Assembly (NCBI GenBank): GCA_002943765.1
Contig: PQWQ01000046.1
Coordinates: forward strand, 21,001 to 85,000
DNA length: 64,000 nucleotides
Direction of reading: 5' to 3'
Source of the DNA: Psoroptes ovis
Lineage: Eukaryota; Arthropoda; Arachnida; Sarcoptiformes; Psoroptidae
Of this stretch, positions 21,425 through 34,558 are shown piece by piece (the first letter of the stretch is position 1; the number at the start of each line of letters is the position of its first letter). Made by a program: the position numbers and the translations under genes. Under the pieces are notes generated by a model. The model was given only the letters and a program-made list of their open reading frames with translations, made no database searches and was not told where the DNA came from.

Positions 21425-23819
21425 TTTTTAAAATTGCGATTAATAATTGAATTTTAGTGGTGTGAAAAAAAAGCGGGATTCTGCAAAAAAAAAAAAACAA
21501 ACGGTTAAAAATAAATCATTCATAAATAATGTACAATAACTTTGATGAACGTCACCAGATGGCGGTATTTGGCTTTTTAAAATTTGGCTTTTTAAATTTT
21601 TTTTTCGAAACATTAAACATTGTTTTAAAAAAAAAAAAAAAAAAATATTCGTGTTTAATCAAATTTCATTTATTAAATAATTGAATAATTTACAAGTAAA
21701 TAAATCCAATTATTCGACAATCAATCTGAATGTTGAAGAAATTGTTTGCTTGAAAACCCGAGAAAAATGAAACTAAAAAAGAGATTAAGATTGACACGCA
21801 ATTTAGCCAACGACCAAACGAACGAATTGATCAAACAAAAATATAAAAAAATGAAAAGATTCAAATTTTGATTCTACTGTTGATTGTCATTGACAAATAA
21901 GTAATGATTATGAAACTATACACAAACATACACACGATTTAACAATAATAATAAATGTGTGAAAATAAGCAAAAAACAAAATATTGTTTGTTTACTAATC
22001 AGTTGAATGAAAAATATAATAATTATTTTCAATTTTTCGTTCAAGGTAAATAGTGCAGAATTGTGCGTGTTTTGATTTTTCGATTCTTGATTCAATATTC
22101 ATCTCTATCACACACACAAACACAAAATTTACCAGAAATCTGTAAATTTAGCTAAAACTGAATCAACTATTTCTCAGGAAAAACATTGAATACACAATTA
22201 ACAACATGCAAACACACCCCTTTCGGTTGTTAATGGTTGATTCATTCAAGAATCGCAAGCGATTAATGCATATTTTTAATTTAATAATCACGAAAATGTT
22301 CGGTTCAATCGAATAGAATGAATATAAATTTATTAGATTGAATCATTGGGTTTTTATTTTGTTTGGAATATTGATATATTATTGGATTGCCCCATAAGTT
22401 CTTGCCGATTTTTCAATCATTTTCAACGATATAACCGGCAAGAACTTATGGGACGATCTAAATAGTATCGATTATGGATTATTGTTATTGGAATTTTGAT
22501 CATTTTGAAAAAAAAATTTGATCAACACAGCACAGAGAATAATGCTGTTGTGCCAAAATAATGATTTAAATGATTAAATGTAAAAATTATTCACAAAAAT
22601 GACCAGCAAACAGCCTGCTAAAATGTGGATGAAATGAATGAAAGAGAATTAATTAAATAAAGGAATGGATCGCAAACAAACGGAGATAGAAAAAGAGATA
22701 GAGAAAGCTGAAAATATTGAAATATTTCAGCTTATACCTGTCCACTCTCTGTGTGTTTGTTGGGAGAGAAGATTATTGATTATTGAAATGTGAAGAGAAA
22801 ATATTTAGAAAATAATATAGAATAGAATAGAATGGACATTCAAATTTGATTTTTTTAGAAATAAATGAATGGCTAAAATGAATGGTCGATGAATGATCAT
22901 ATCTGAATCTATCTGTTTGATCAGAAAAAAAAATTATTATTATTATTATTAATCATAAACACAATATAAAAGAGAAACGAATGAACAAACAATGATTATC
23001 TGACTTTTAAAAATTAAAACTTACTTATACATAACGTCCAAACGTAAACACAACACACAAACAAACGAATTAAATGAAACATAAATGGCTAAAGCCAATA
23101 ATACGAATACACTGAAAAGTACATAGGAAAAAAACTAATAATTTCAAGAATGGGAAGAAAGAAAAAAATTGAATGAAATTGAAAATTTGAATCAAAATTT
23201 ATCTCATTGATTACTTTGAGAGTCGCTATGAACGAATTTCATTTCATTTCATTTTTTTTTCAATGATTTTAAATAGAATTTATGTTGAAATTTATGTTGA
23301 ATTGTTTGTTTGTATTTTTACCATTTATGACTTATCAAGAATTGTATGAATATTTTTGAATATAAGTGAATAATTATTTGATTTTAGTGATTTGTGTAAT
23401 GTTATTTTTAGTTTAGATTGGACAGAATTTTTACCCGAAATTCGACTGGACACAATCACACGCAAATCAAATTTATTATTATTCTTTGATTTCCTGTGAT
23501 TTTATATTCTGAATAATGATATTTGTATGAATATTTGTTTGAAAATCGATTATGACAACAAAATAAAATAAATGTCCATCAATTTCGTGATCAAATCAAC
23601 TTAATACCATTTTGATAATTTGTGTAAAACGTTCACAATTCATTGATTGATCAAATAGTGATCACAGTGATGATCACAGTGAAAGTTTGCATTATTTTTT
23701 TTCACATTTTTTGATCAATGAATTTTTGACTTAATCAAAAGGATTTGAATTTCGTTTTTGAATAATTGTGAAACTATTCCATTTGGACATTGATTAATAT
23801 ACATAAAAGTAGATAGAAT
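21425..23819. promoter_or_regulatory. Gene-free region upstream of the KLF gene
   Basis: About 2.4 kb without a convincing frame. It likely holds the promoters of the coiled-coil gene (-) and the KLF gene (+), and a KLF 5' UTR or upstream exons. It contains one fold-back MITE (about 22382-22461), a near-perfect 29-bp palindrome at 22705-22733 (AAGCTGAAAATATT...), and repeated GTGATCACAGTGA units near 23656-23683. No single motif is strong enough to name as a binding site. Confidence 0.4.
22382..22461. mobile_element. Fold-back MITE, mariner-like ends (copy b)
   Basis: Hairpin of about 80 bp. Left arm is TTGGATTGCCCCATAAGTTC, inner boundary CTTGCCGATTTTTC, right inner CCGGCAAGAACTTATGGGAC, end GATCTAA. 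The outermost few bases are diverged between arms. A TA precedes it; the right flank is ATAG. It shares the longer central spacer (TTCAAC/TTCTAC + GATATAACC) with copies a and c. Confidence 0.7.
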
Positions 23820-24474
23820 ATGGAATATCATCATCGTTACCATCAACATCAGCAGCCATCACAAACACATGAATCAGCCACAATTCATAATCATCATCAT
23901 CATCATCAATATCAACATCATCAATCATCGATTCAGCCATATATGTTTACGACTGATTCAACGAACGGCAATAATTTGATTCTGCTGCAACAACAACAGC
24001 AAGCATCTGCAGAATCCTATCATAATTATCAGCAACAGCAACAACATTCATCTTATCATATTTTTCAACAATCAAAAATGATGAATGGTTATTATTATGC
24101 ATCATCTACACATCAATCGAATCAACAGCATTCTTCAGTATCTTCATTATCACCACAACCAACAACATTATCGACAGAATCTGTTTCATCGATCCCAGCA
24201 ATATCAACATCAATAACCAATCAGCAACAATCATCAGACACATCAGCAAATGGCTTTAATAATGATGGCCATCATTCACATCATTCCCATCATCAACAGC
24301 AGCCACAGGAAATGATAGAATATCAAGATGTAAGTTCATTTTTTTTTTTTGGAATTAATAAATACTATCAAATTGATTAGTATTAGGTTGTCCGATAAGT
24401 TCTTGCCGATTTTCTAATGATTTTCTACGATATAACCGGCAAGAACTTATGGGACAACCCAATAATAAATCATT

Positions 24475-24513
<39 letters not shown>

Positions 24514-27500
24514 TACAACAATTATTTCAGGAGTCATAATCATAAAAATTTAAATTGATTTTGATAATCGAAAAATTAATAAAAAAAAAATTGAAAAATA
24601 TCATTTCAAATTGATTCAAAACAGATTTGACCTATTTTTCTATGAAAGGAATGCATTGTCTTTTTTTTTCATTCGATTGATTCGATTTGATTAATCGATG
24701 AAAAAATAAAATGAATGAATGAATGAAAATTGAATCAAATCAATATCACTGATATTCTGATGAACTTGGCATTTATTTGTGATTTCAAAGTCGAATTGAT
24801 CATCATCAGCATCCAAAATCAAAAATGTAGATCACACATACAAAAAAACACGCCTGTAAATCCTTCTATCATCTGTCAAATTGTGATAACAAAAAAAAAT
24901 CAATATGAACAATGCAGAAATCATCAGAAAACAGCGAAACTATATCAATAATTATTCTATCGGGTTGTCCCATAAGTTCTTGCCGTTTTTTAAAATTTTT
25001 TTCAATCCGAAAAACGGCAAGAACTTATGGGACAACCTAATACTTCTGCTGCTGACAATGATAAAATAGTTATTATTATTATTATTATGAGAAATGTCTA
25101 ATGTTTTGAAAGACGTTTAAAAATAATTATCACATGTTAAGACTTTACAAAAAATAATCCGCTTTATTAGGATTTTTAGTTGATGAAAAATTGAGAATAA
25201 TAAAAAACTTTCCATCATGGAAAATACCCGATTATGTATAGAAGCAAAAAAAGTCTCTGAGAAAATTTTCTTCTCTTTTTTTGGCCACAATTAAAATTGA
25301 AAAAATATTGAACAAATTCAATAGAAACAACAATAGGCAATGTGTTGATCACATAAATGTTAATTACTAAGAAACCGAAAATTTTAATGATAATCCAAAA
25401 TATGAATAGAAAAAAGGTCAATAATGTCAATCATCAATCAATCAATCAAAGGAATGGATGAAAATTTGACAAACACTTTGACAAATGATTATTTGAATGG
25501 CGATTAATTTCCGTGTTTGTTTTTGATAAAAATTGATATTTTTGATTATCTGAATTAAGAATTTTGATTAATATGTGAATCGATCAATGAATGAGCTGAA
25601 AAAGTGTTTGAAAGAATTGAACAATAAACCGGATCAAAATTTAAATCACAATTCATTGTGATTTAAATTTTGAGAATTTTCCAAGCTTTCGAATTAGATT
25701 ATTGATTTGCCCTGTTTTATTATTAAATATGCATCATTCAAAATGGATAAAAAAATGATTTGAAAAATAATAAAAACAATGTTATTGATCAATTTCTGAT
25801 AAAGATCATTGAAAGCACAACAACAACAAAAAAGAAAAAACAAGATTTACATTGCTAATACGAAAATTTCGTTGCCTAAATCCCTAAAAAATTAAGTTTA
25901 TTAATTTTTTGTTGTATGGAATGTGTATGAAACATGTGTATTTCATTTGATTAATGAGCAATATATTTGTGAGTAAAAATATGTATCTTTGTAATTTATT
26001 TTACATCATCATTTCATTTGAATGATGGAAAATATTAGATTTAGTAAAGTGTTATATCAACAATAAGAATAAGTAATTAATTAATATTCAATTTACATAC
26101 AAAATTAGTCTAATTAATAGCTGAAAAACTAGTAGTTTGCCAGTATTATACTGAAGCAATGATAAATGATTATTAACAAAAAAAAGAATGAGCTCAAACA
26201 AATAAATCGATTATAATCACCTAGATCTTTGAATGAATTGGAAATTTTTTTTTATTGAAAAAAATCAATTTGTTCATATAATTGGCAGATATTCATTCCA
26301 AAACATATATTAGTTATATTATTGATTGACGTTCAAACACAAAAAAACCTCTGATTTTTTTGTGTGTTTGAACGTCAATCGCACATTTATTACATTTTAT
26401 CACCTGTATTCGAAACTATTCAATTCGAAACAATATTTCATATTACAACAAATCCAATTAAACAAATGTTTGTGTGTGTGTGTGGTTTTTGAATGTTCAA
26501 ATAAATCTAATGATGATGATAATGATAATAATTGAAAAACATGAATTATTATTCCAAAGAAGATAATAACCACTACAAACAACTACATTTCGGACGTGCT
26601 AATGAAATTTGAACATTTTAATGAGAAAAAAGAATCAATCGATATTCGAATCTATAAATTTGATAATAATAATTTGATTTTGTTCATTGAATGGATTAAT
26701 AAGTAATAACTGTAAGATTTGTAGATTTACTTATTTCAAAAAGCGTAGGCTTTCAATGTATTTGAAGAAATAAGATAATTTCTATTTTGGATGTGCCAAC
26801 ACGTGCCACACTTTTATCATTTTTGTTAAATTGAAAAAGGCGTGGAAAAATCAAATTTCATCCCCGTTTCAAAAAATTGGACAATTGTATGTTTATTTGG
26901 ATGGTGTTAATGATGGAATGCCAATAGAGATTTACATTTGAGATGTTTGAATCATGAACACATATTTAGATTGAAACAAATTGAATGAAAAAAAATATAG
27001 GATTAAATATTTTTCAAATATTGAACATTGTTTCAATTCATAAATTGCACAAATAGATTTGATTAATAGATTTTCAATGAAATTGAATGTCAACATGTTA
27101 GTTGGAGGCATTCAAGTTAATCACCATCATTAATCGATTTTTTTTTTTTTTGGTTTTTCATATTCGATTATCTGTTGTGGCCAGTGGCTGCCATTTGTTA
27201 AATATGTTTCACTTCGATTGATCGAACGGAAAAAAATATTTCTGGCTTCAAAATTTTTTTTTTTCAGAAATGTTTTTATGAGGAGATAAACATCGATTTG
27301 ATGATTTTTAATAATTTAAAAAATGAAAAAAATGATTGATTGTCCATACACAGATCACACAAACATTGTGGCCTGTTTATGATGCTAACAAAAAAAAAAT
27401 CAATCGATTGATTTATCGGCTTAATAACGAATCATTTTTTGAATCGAATCATTTAAAATCGGGGGGGAGATTGATACTTTTTGATAATCGAATAGATTGA

Positions 27501-30500
27501 TTAATTAAATTGAAATATTTTTTTTTTCAAATATTTGATTTTATTAGTGCTTGGCAGCAGAGATTAAACATTGATCTTTGATATCAAAGATTTGATTGAA
27601 AAATTCTTTGAAATACAATTTTCTCATAGAATCATTTATCAATTTTATGATCAAAGCTAATAATCAAAACCAAAATGTAATAATTCCTTTTCAGGGTTAA
27701 GAGAGAGAAAAACAAAAATAATGATTTAATAATAATAATTAATCATCATTTAAAATGTGAAACATTTAAATGAAATGAATGTGTCAGATTAATACTTTGT
27801 CAACAATCGAATTGATTCAAATTTGGAGTGTTTGCATTTTTTAAAATTGTTAATCACATCATCTTAATATGTTATGCTTACAAACAAACAATCAAAATCA
27901 ATTTTTTTCACACATTATTTGATTGACTTGTAATTCAAAAGTGATTAATTTGTAACATTTACATTGTTTTTTTATGTATTGTTGCATCATTATTGTCAAT
28001 GAATTTACATGTTTCACAAAAAGATAAAGTTTATTTGTTTGCCTAATTCTTTTGAATCAGCTACTGTGAAGGATTTAGGTTTTTTTTGTTGTTGTTTTGT
28101 TTTAAATCAGCATGAGATTTTGATTTAGTCATTTTTGAATGACTGAATTAAACAAAACAACAACAATAATAAATGATAGAGATTTGATAAGTTTTCACAG
28201 AAAAAAAATGACTAAAGTGTAATTTTGTGTTGTTTTAAATGTTCAAAAATTCAATGTCAAACAAGAATGAAAATATTTTTTTTTTATTTTGACCGAATTC
28301 ATTTGAATGATAATCATATTTCACATAATTGGAATCTAATTATCGAATGACCTGGATTGCTCAAGATTGTGTTAGCCAAACACAACAACAAAATAGATTA
28401 GCTTTGAGTGTTGGGTTCAAGTCAGATTACCATCGCCAAATGGTGTTAATGATTTCCAAATATTAATTAATGTGTGAAAAAATTGATTTCTATGATTTCA
28501 AAAATTTTTTTGCAATTTGAAGGGTTTTTCAAAACAATGCTTTCAAGTTGATTGAATTTAGATATCAATCAATTTTGAAGGACAAAATACGCGTGTGGTG
28601 GTGAATTCAAGTTTAATTATTTTGAATGTCAAAAAAAATCAGAATGGAAGATTCAAGAGTTAATAATTAATCATTTTAAGAGTGAAAATGCGAATCAAAT
28701 TCAACCAAAGAAAATGATAAATGATAAATGATATTTGGGCGAATGATCGATTGGCAAGCAATTGATCAAATCAAATTAATCAATCAAATTTGGCTCTTAA
28801 TTGTTTTTTGCCATTTTTCAAGTAAAAAAACAATTAACAGGTTCGAGTAAGGTATGATCATACACGATTGATTGATTGATAGATTTATTAATTTTGATGA
28901 ACATTTCAAAGAGATTCATCGTCTGCCAAATTATTGGAATATTTATGCAGATAATGGTTAGATGATTATCCGATTCTGTTTGGTGTAATGGTTTTGCGAA
29001 GGGAAACAACAAGAAAAAATGGAATCAAATCTACTTTACTATCACGCAATATTTTTTTAAATGTGTACTGTGTTATCTAATCTTATTATTAAAATAAATT
29101 TGACATTTTATATAATCATACATCAATTTATCGATTTATGTCGTGACAACAAACAAATAAACATTAACAAAAAAATGGTCAAATTCATGAATAATCATTA
29201 AATAAATAAACAGAGTCAGTTATTAACAAACATTGAACATACCTTCATTTTGATGTGATTCAATTGGTTCAGTTTGCTCTGGTCATTACATAATGGCTAT
29301 ATTCATTCGCTTGCGTTTGTTTTCATTGAATTTGTGCTGAAAAATGGCCATTAATTGTTTGATAAAATGAGTTTGGATTTTTTTTAGTTTAGTCAGTAAG
29401 AGATGGTTTATTACCAATTGGTTTATACTTGAATTATTTAATGGACAATTGCAAATGAAGGACAACATAACATAAATAATGGTGAATATGCATTGTCATT
29501 ATTTAATTATCCGGTTTTATGGTAAAATAAATTCATGTCGTAATAAAATAAAGAAAAAGATTATAAATTTGAGAAAATCAATAATCAAAAAAAAAATATT
29601 TCGATTCAAAATATTCGAAATACTCATAATTATAATTGTAATAATAATAATAATGAAGAGTTTTGAATTAAAAAAAAAATTTTATTTTTTCAATTCAAAA
29701 ATAATAGCATTCAATATAAACATACTGAATTACTCAAACAGTGTAATTATATTATTATTATTATTAGGTTGTCCCATAAGTTCTTGCCGTTTTTTGAATG
29801 GAAAAAAAATTTAAAAAAACGGCAAGAACTTATGGGACAACCCAATATTATTTTTATTTCAATTTATTAAAACATTCTAAACATCCCAACTGGTGGATAA
29901 TTTAGTTTAAAATAAATATTAAATAAATTGTTTTTTCTTTTATTATTGAAAAAGGTTTGAATTATGTTTTTAAATTCAAAAAAAAAAATTGAACGCACCG
30001 TTCAATGTGGATAATAATAATAATGAATAAGTTGGATTCAAATGATTGTTTGAAAATTTTTCTTTATCGTTTCGTTTAAATGATCAAATTATTTGGGCGA
30101 ATTTTGAACCTGTTTAAAACATTTTTTATTATTTTTATTTATCATAGACACATGCACACACACAGAGTGTGAATGTTTATGATTATTTTATTATAATTAT
30201 TGACTTCTAAGTGTTCAATGAATCAAATTTTTCAATTTCAAATTTATTATTTTTTTTTTTTTGCTTTAAAAAAAATAAAATTCAATAATTTATTGGGTTT
30301 GCATAAATGGTGCATTTAGTGGAGATGAAAAATATACTATTTTTCAATTTTTTGACCACTGCCAAAGGGTTTTTTTTTGTGTTTATTGAAAATCAATCTA
30401 TTTCAATTAAAGAATCTTCATCTTTGCTACATCATAATGGAAAAATGATGATCATATTTAATTGAAATTTGATGTAAATTTGAATCAATTTTTCCTTGTA

Positions 30501-33500
30501 AATACAATTGAATTAATTTGAAATTATTCAATTTTAAAAAAATGAACAATGAAATTTGAAAGAAACTTTTGGTAGAAAAATATAATTCTACATTGAATTG
30601 AATCGAGAAAATCCAATTCAAGCTCGATGCTCTAATTTCTATGAGGAATTCGAGCATTAGTTGCCAGTTGCAAATGTAAGATTGTCAACATCGTTTATGG
30701 TCAATGTATTTGTTTGCTTAATTTAAATGTAACGAATTGGATTGATTTGTCTAATTCAATAATCATCATTCAGGCATTGAATGTTTAGAAATACATCTCA
30801 ATGACAAAGTGACGATATAGAATTAATCGGATTTAGTACGAAAACAAGTAGCAGTGATAAAATGACCAAAGAGTAAGATGTAAATATCAAAAAATAACCG
30901 GTTGTTTGACATTAATGAGGCTTTATCATAAGACTATACCAAGAAAAAATGACATTTTTTTTGTTTCATTCGAATTCGAAATAATTTTTCATTTGAAAAC
31001 AAAAATCAATTTGATTGATGATCAAATGTGGAAAAAAAAATTAGTGCTGTCAACAACTAATTGGCTTGACGATGTCTTTCATCACCTTACAAATGAAGAA
31101 TTAGATTTATAATTGTAATTATAGTTGGTTGTAATTAGATCAAATTATTATCATCATAAAAACACAAATGCAATGTAATTCACCGAATACAATAATTAAT
31201 GCTGGTCACTAAATAAATAGAGAAACTAGGATCGGTATGGCGGCGCCCATTTTGGCCAAAAAATAGATCAAATATTGTGCAATACATATATTTCTGTTGA
31301 AATAAATAAGAAATAGTTTATACTAATAACACTAATAATGATGGCAAATGTTTAAACCTAAGAAAGCTAAGAAAAAATGCAATTAATTAATGTTTTTTTT
31401 TGAAAGTATTTTTCATATTTTTGTATTGATTTTTGATCGATTGATTTTTATAAATTACAACTATGCACACAAAAAACATAATTAAAAATTGTTTGACCAT
31501 AAAATATTAATTGATTTTTGTTTAAGACTATTGTTATCTTTAACATAAGTCGGAAATTATGTCAAAAAATGTGTTTAGAATAATAAATACGTCAGCTGTT
31601 GTTGTCGAAAATTTTACTACAAACAAAATGTATTGATTCATGTTGATCGCAGATATTATTCAGCATTAAATCATGATTACAACTAAAAAATAGATGTTCA
31701 TAAATGATTGCATTGACAAATAATCAAATATTAATGGAAATGAATCACAACGAATTGGGCCATTGAATATTAGTTGAGTGATTGATTGAAAGCAATAAAT
31801 AATTGTTGCATTTGGTATTAATTATTATTATTAATACAATACTGATTCATATGGAATAATGTCCATTGAATGTACGAAGTAACAAGACTATTCTATCATT
31901 ATCATTATGTTGATGAGATAATCAGTATTAGTGGCGATAAACAAAAATATTTTCATCTTATTTTGACTTTTCAATAAAAAAAGATTATTTGTTTGATGAT
32001 TCTTCGTTTTGTATATTTAATTCTAATTTATTCGATTATTTGACAAACATTCAATGATGAGGATTATGTTCATTATCATTTACACAAATATTTTGCATTA
32101 AATTTATTTCAATCACTTAAACAGAAGTGAATCGATTAAAAGTTTTGAATTTTAAAATTCAATTCGACCAATCAATTTGTTTGTCATCATTTTTATTTTA
32201 TTATTGTTTTGATGATCGATTTTCGTTTGAAAAAAAAAATAAATAAAATAAAGATCATTTTTCAATGATTTTAAATGAATGATTCTCTTCTCAAATTAAA
32301 TCACAATTGACAAACAAATTTCATAATTTTCAAATAAATAAAAATCGAAATTGAAACCAATCGAATTTGATTAATATTTATTTTCGAATTTCGAAAAATT
32401 CATGGCCATTCACAAATGCACACACACACACACACTGACAAATAGTCAATCGAATTGAAAATAATAACCAAAGATGATTCAAATCGATTTATTGCTTCAT
32501 TGTTGTTCCAATTTTAGTTTGCTCTGTTTTTTTTATTATCGAACATGATTTAGGATCAAAATGAAATATTAATAAAAAATTTCATGATCATCCTCTGAGA
32601 AAAAAACACAAAACAATTGAGCAGCGAATGGTTTGAAATGAAATTTCAAAAATAATTGAAAAGTTGAAGAAATTAATGAATGATTACATAATAATCAATG
32701 TTAAATAGTTGATTTGATCATATTTTGATGATTATAATAACCCAAAAATGAATATTTTTTTGCAGTCTCAAAATGGCACGAGAGTGAAGACTGTTGATGT
32801 GGATTGTTAAGAATTTAATAACAATGTTCACTTTCCCACGCAAACAATCATGAAGAAAACCAAAAAAGAAAATTGATGGCAATTATCTTTGTGATTATTA
32901 TTATTATTATTATTATTATTATCATTTGGCCCTAAAGGTTTTTTTATTTGAAAAAAACAAATGCATTCGTTTGTTTATCATTTCATCAAAACAAATGATT
33001 TTTCAAAGTCGATTGTTTTGAAAATTTGTTTATTTTTTTACTGACCAATCAATCAATCAATGATATCATTATTATTATTATTGATCCCTTATTAATCTGT
33101 TTCTCAATCTTTATTTTTTGTTTTATGAAACAGATGTGGCAAGACATTGAAAGTGTTCTTTTATTAGGCCAACAACAACAACAACAACTTCAACTTCAAC
33201 AGCAGCCTGATCAAATATCATCGTCATTATCTACAAGAAATGACCATCATCATCATCATGATAATAATAGCAATCAGCAACAATTATCGAATAATCATCA
33301 ATGTTCAAACAGTAATAATTCGACAAATGGTTCATTAGCCATAATTAATGATAATCATGATGATATCAATCAAACATCAAACCATATTTGTGATGATGAC
33401 AGAAAAAAAAATGATGAAGATACATTAATTAGTCACAATTATAATGGTTATTATGATGCAACAACCAATAATCAAGTTGATCATATTCATCATCATAATC

Positions 33501-34558
33501 GTCAAATTAATGTTTGTTATGCACAGCAGCAGCAGCAGCAGCCATCAACACTTAATTCATCAGCATTATCATCAATGAAAACATCATCACTGACCGAATT
33601 GATGCCATCAGTTACACTGTCACCGAATTCGATCAATTCTTCATCATCTTCATCATCATCAGCATCATCATCATCACCGCCCATCAACAATAATGGTACA
33701 ATCATCAAGAATGGTCAACAACAACAACAGCATTTACGGTCTCAATTAAAAGATCAAATGCCAATATTGCACCAACAATTGTCTTCGAATAAATATTTGA
33801 ACAGAACATGGATCAATAATAATCATAATAATCAAAATACAATTAATTATAGCAACAACGATTACTGTCATATGAATGGCTACTCTCACAGCCATCACCC
33901 TCAACATTTTCATCAACATTCATTTAATCATTTAACATCATCAGTCATGTCACCTCCATCATCACCTGCTTCTGTTGTTGATCAACAACAAAAATCCTCA
34001 TCATTAGCAGTAATGTTAAACAATAACACAAATAATACTAATCATAATCAACAACAGCAGCAAACTTATCATTCATTTGAATCAGCCACTTGTGCATCTG
34101 CATGGTCTAATAGTGTCAGTGCGGGTATTGTTCAACAACAGCAGCAGCAGCAGCAGCACCAACCAAAGATGCTTACAATATCGATCTCATCACATGAAAA
34201 TAATGTTGTAGCAGACAGTAACAAATCAGCATTAAATAATCTAAGTCATGTGAATAAATCGCAATCAACGAATAGCAGACAGAAAAAAGTAACGACACAT
34301 TGTTGTTCGCATCCTGGATGCACAAAAACATACACAAAAAGTTCACATTTGAAAGCACATCTGCGTACGCATACTGGTGAAAAACCATATCAATGTTCAT
34401 GGAAAGGCTGTGGCTGGAAATTTGCTCGTTCCGATGAATTAACAAGACATTTTCGCAAACATACTGGTGATCGGCCATTTCAATGTCAGTTGTGTGAACG
34501 TGCTTTTTCACGAAGCGATCATTTAGCCCTTCATATGAAAAGACATGCTGCAGTCTAA
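23820..34558 (+). CDS. Krueppel-like factor, three C2H2 zinc fingers
   Basis: Two coding exons, 23820-24329 and 33134-34558, join at phase 0 across an 8,804-nt intron (donor GTAAGT at 24330, acceptor ATGAAACAG at 33133), giving 644 aa. An in-frame TAG sits two codons before the start. Exon 1 is His/Gln/Ser-rich. The junction reads EYQD-MWQDIESVLL, a short hydrophobic activation-type motif. Exon 2 carries long Gln, Asn and Ser runs, then three C2H2 fingers at about residues 560-641 with canonical THTGEKP-type linkers (KTYTKSSHLKAHLRTHTGEK, GWKFARSDELTRHFRKHTGD, RAFSRSDHLALHMKRH). The finger residues and GCGWKFARSDELTRH favour the KLF1/2/4 group over KLF6/7, but assignment to KLF5 is possible. 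It is a nuclear regulator binding GC/CACCC boxes. Additional small exons in the intron cannot be ruled out. Confidence 0.88.
24383..24462. mobile_element. Fold-back MITE, mariner-like ends (copy c)
   Basis: An 80-bp hairpin starting TTAGGTTGTCCGATAAGTTC and ending ACTTATGGGACAACCCAA, bordered by TA on both sides (24381-24382 and 24463-24464), a clean Tc1/mariner target-site duplication. It lies 53 nt downstream of the KLF intron's 5' splice site. Confidence 0.8.
24474..24509. repeat. TG/GT dinucleotide microsatellite
   Basis: About 36 bp of nearly pure TG repeats, interrupted once by TTTG, immediately after MITE copy c. Confidence 0.9.
24960..25040. mobile_element. Fold-back MITE, mariner-like ends (copy d)
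   Basis: Hairpin with arms TCGGGTTGTCCCATAAGTTC and its complement ending GGGACAACCTAA, bordered by TA (24958-24959, 25041-25042). The middle differs from copies a-c: the arms extend into GCCGTTTTT/AAAAACGGC with a short A/T-rich loop, defining a second subtype shared with copy e. Confidence 0.8.
25634..25673. repeat. Perfect 19-bp-arm palindrome
   Basis: TCAAAATTTAAATCACAAT, then TC, then the exact reverse complement of the left arm. There are no mismatches across 19 bp. It lies in the KLF intron. Confidence 0.85.
26324..26380. repeat. 57-bp hairpin with GATTGACGTTCAAACAC arms
   Basis: The left arm GATTGACGTTCAAACACAAA is repeated in inverse as TTTGTGTGTTTGAACGTCAATC, with a short loop around CCTCTGA and a single-base slip in the GT-rich part. 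It could be a minimal fold-back element. The ends differ from the mariner-like MITEs. Confidence 0.75.
29764..29845. mobile_element. Fold-back MITE, mariner-like ends (copy e)
   Basis: An 82-bp hairpin starting TTAGGTTGTCCCATAAGTTC and ending CTTATGGGACAACCCAA, with TA on both sides (29762-29763, 29846-29847). The arms match perfectly over at least 24 bp from GGTTGTCC inward, making this one of the best-preserved copies. Same subtype as copy d. Confidence 0.85.

Larger units (their letters stand above)
24330..33133. other. 8.8-kb KLF intron, no other gene seen
   Basis: A+T-rich sequence with only short frames of no recognisable family. It contains three fold-back MITEs (24383-24462, 24960-25040, 29764-29845), a TG microsatellite (24474-24509), a perfect 40-bp palindrome (25634-25673), a 57-bp hairpin (26324-26380), an imperfect hairpin with TTGTTGTTGTTTTGTTT arms (about 28087-28166), and short TTA/TAA and CA tracts (25064-25088, 32419-32434, 32898-32921). 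Its size, more than 100 times that of nearby introns, suggests cis-regulatory content. Confidence 0.6.

Noticed and set aside
29479..29814. 111-codon frame ending inside MITE copy e
   Set aside because: Ile/Lys-rich composition expected of A+T-rich noncoding DNA; its last residues are the MITE arm.
30906..31112. 68-codon plus-strand frame in the KLF intron, possible hidden exon
   Set aside because: It lacks flanking splice signals in a compatible phase with the KLF exons and has no recognisable content.
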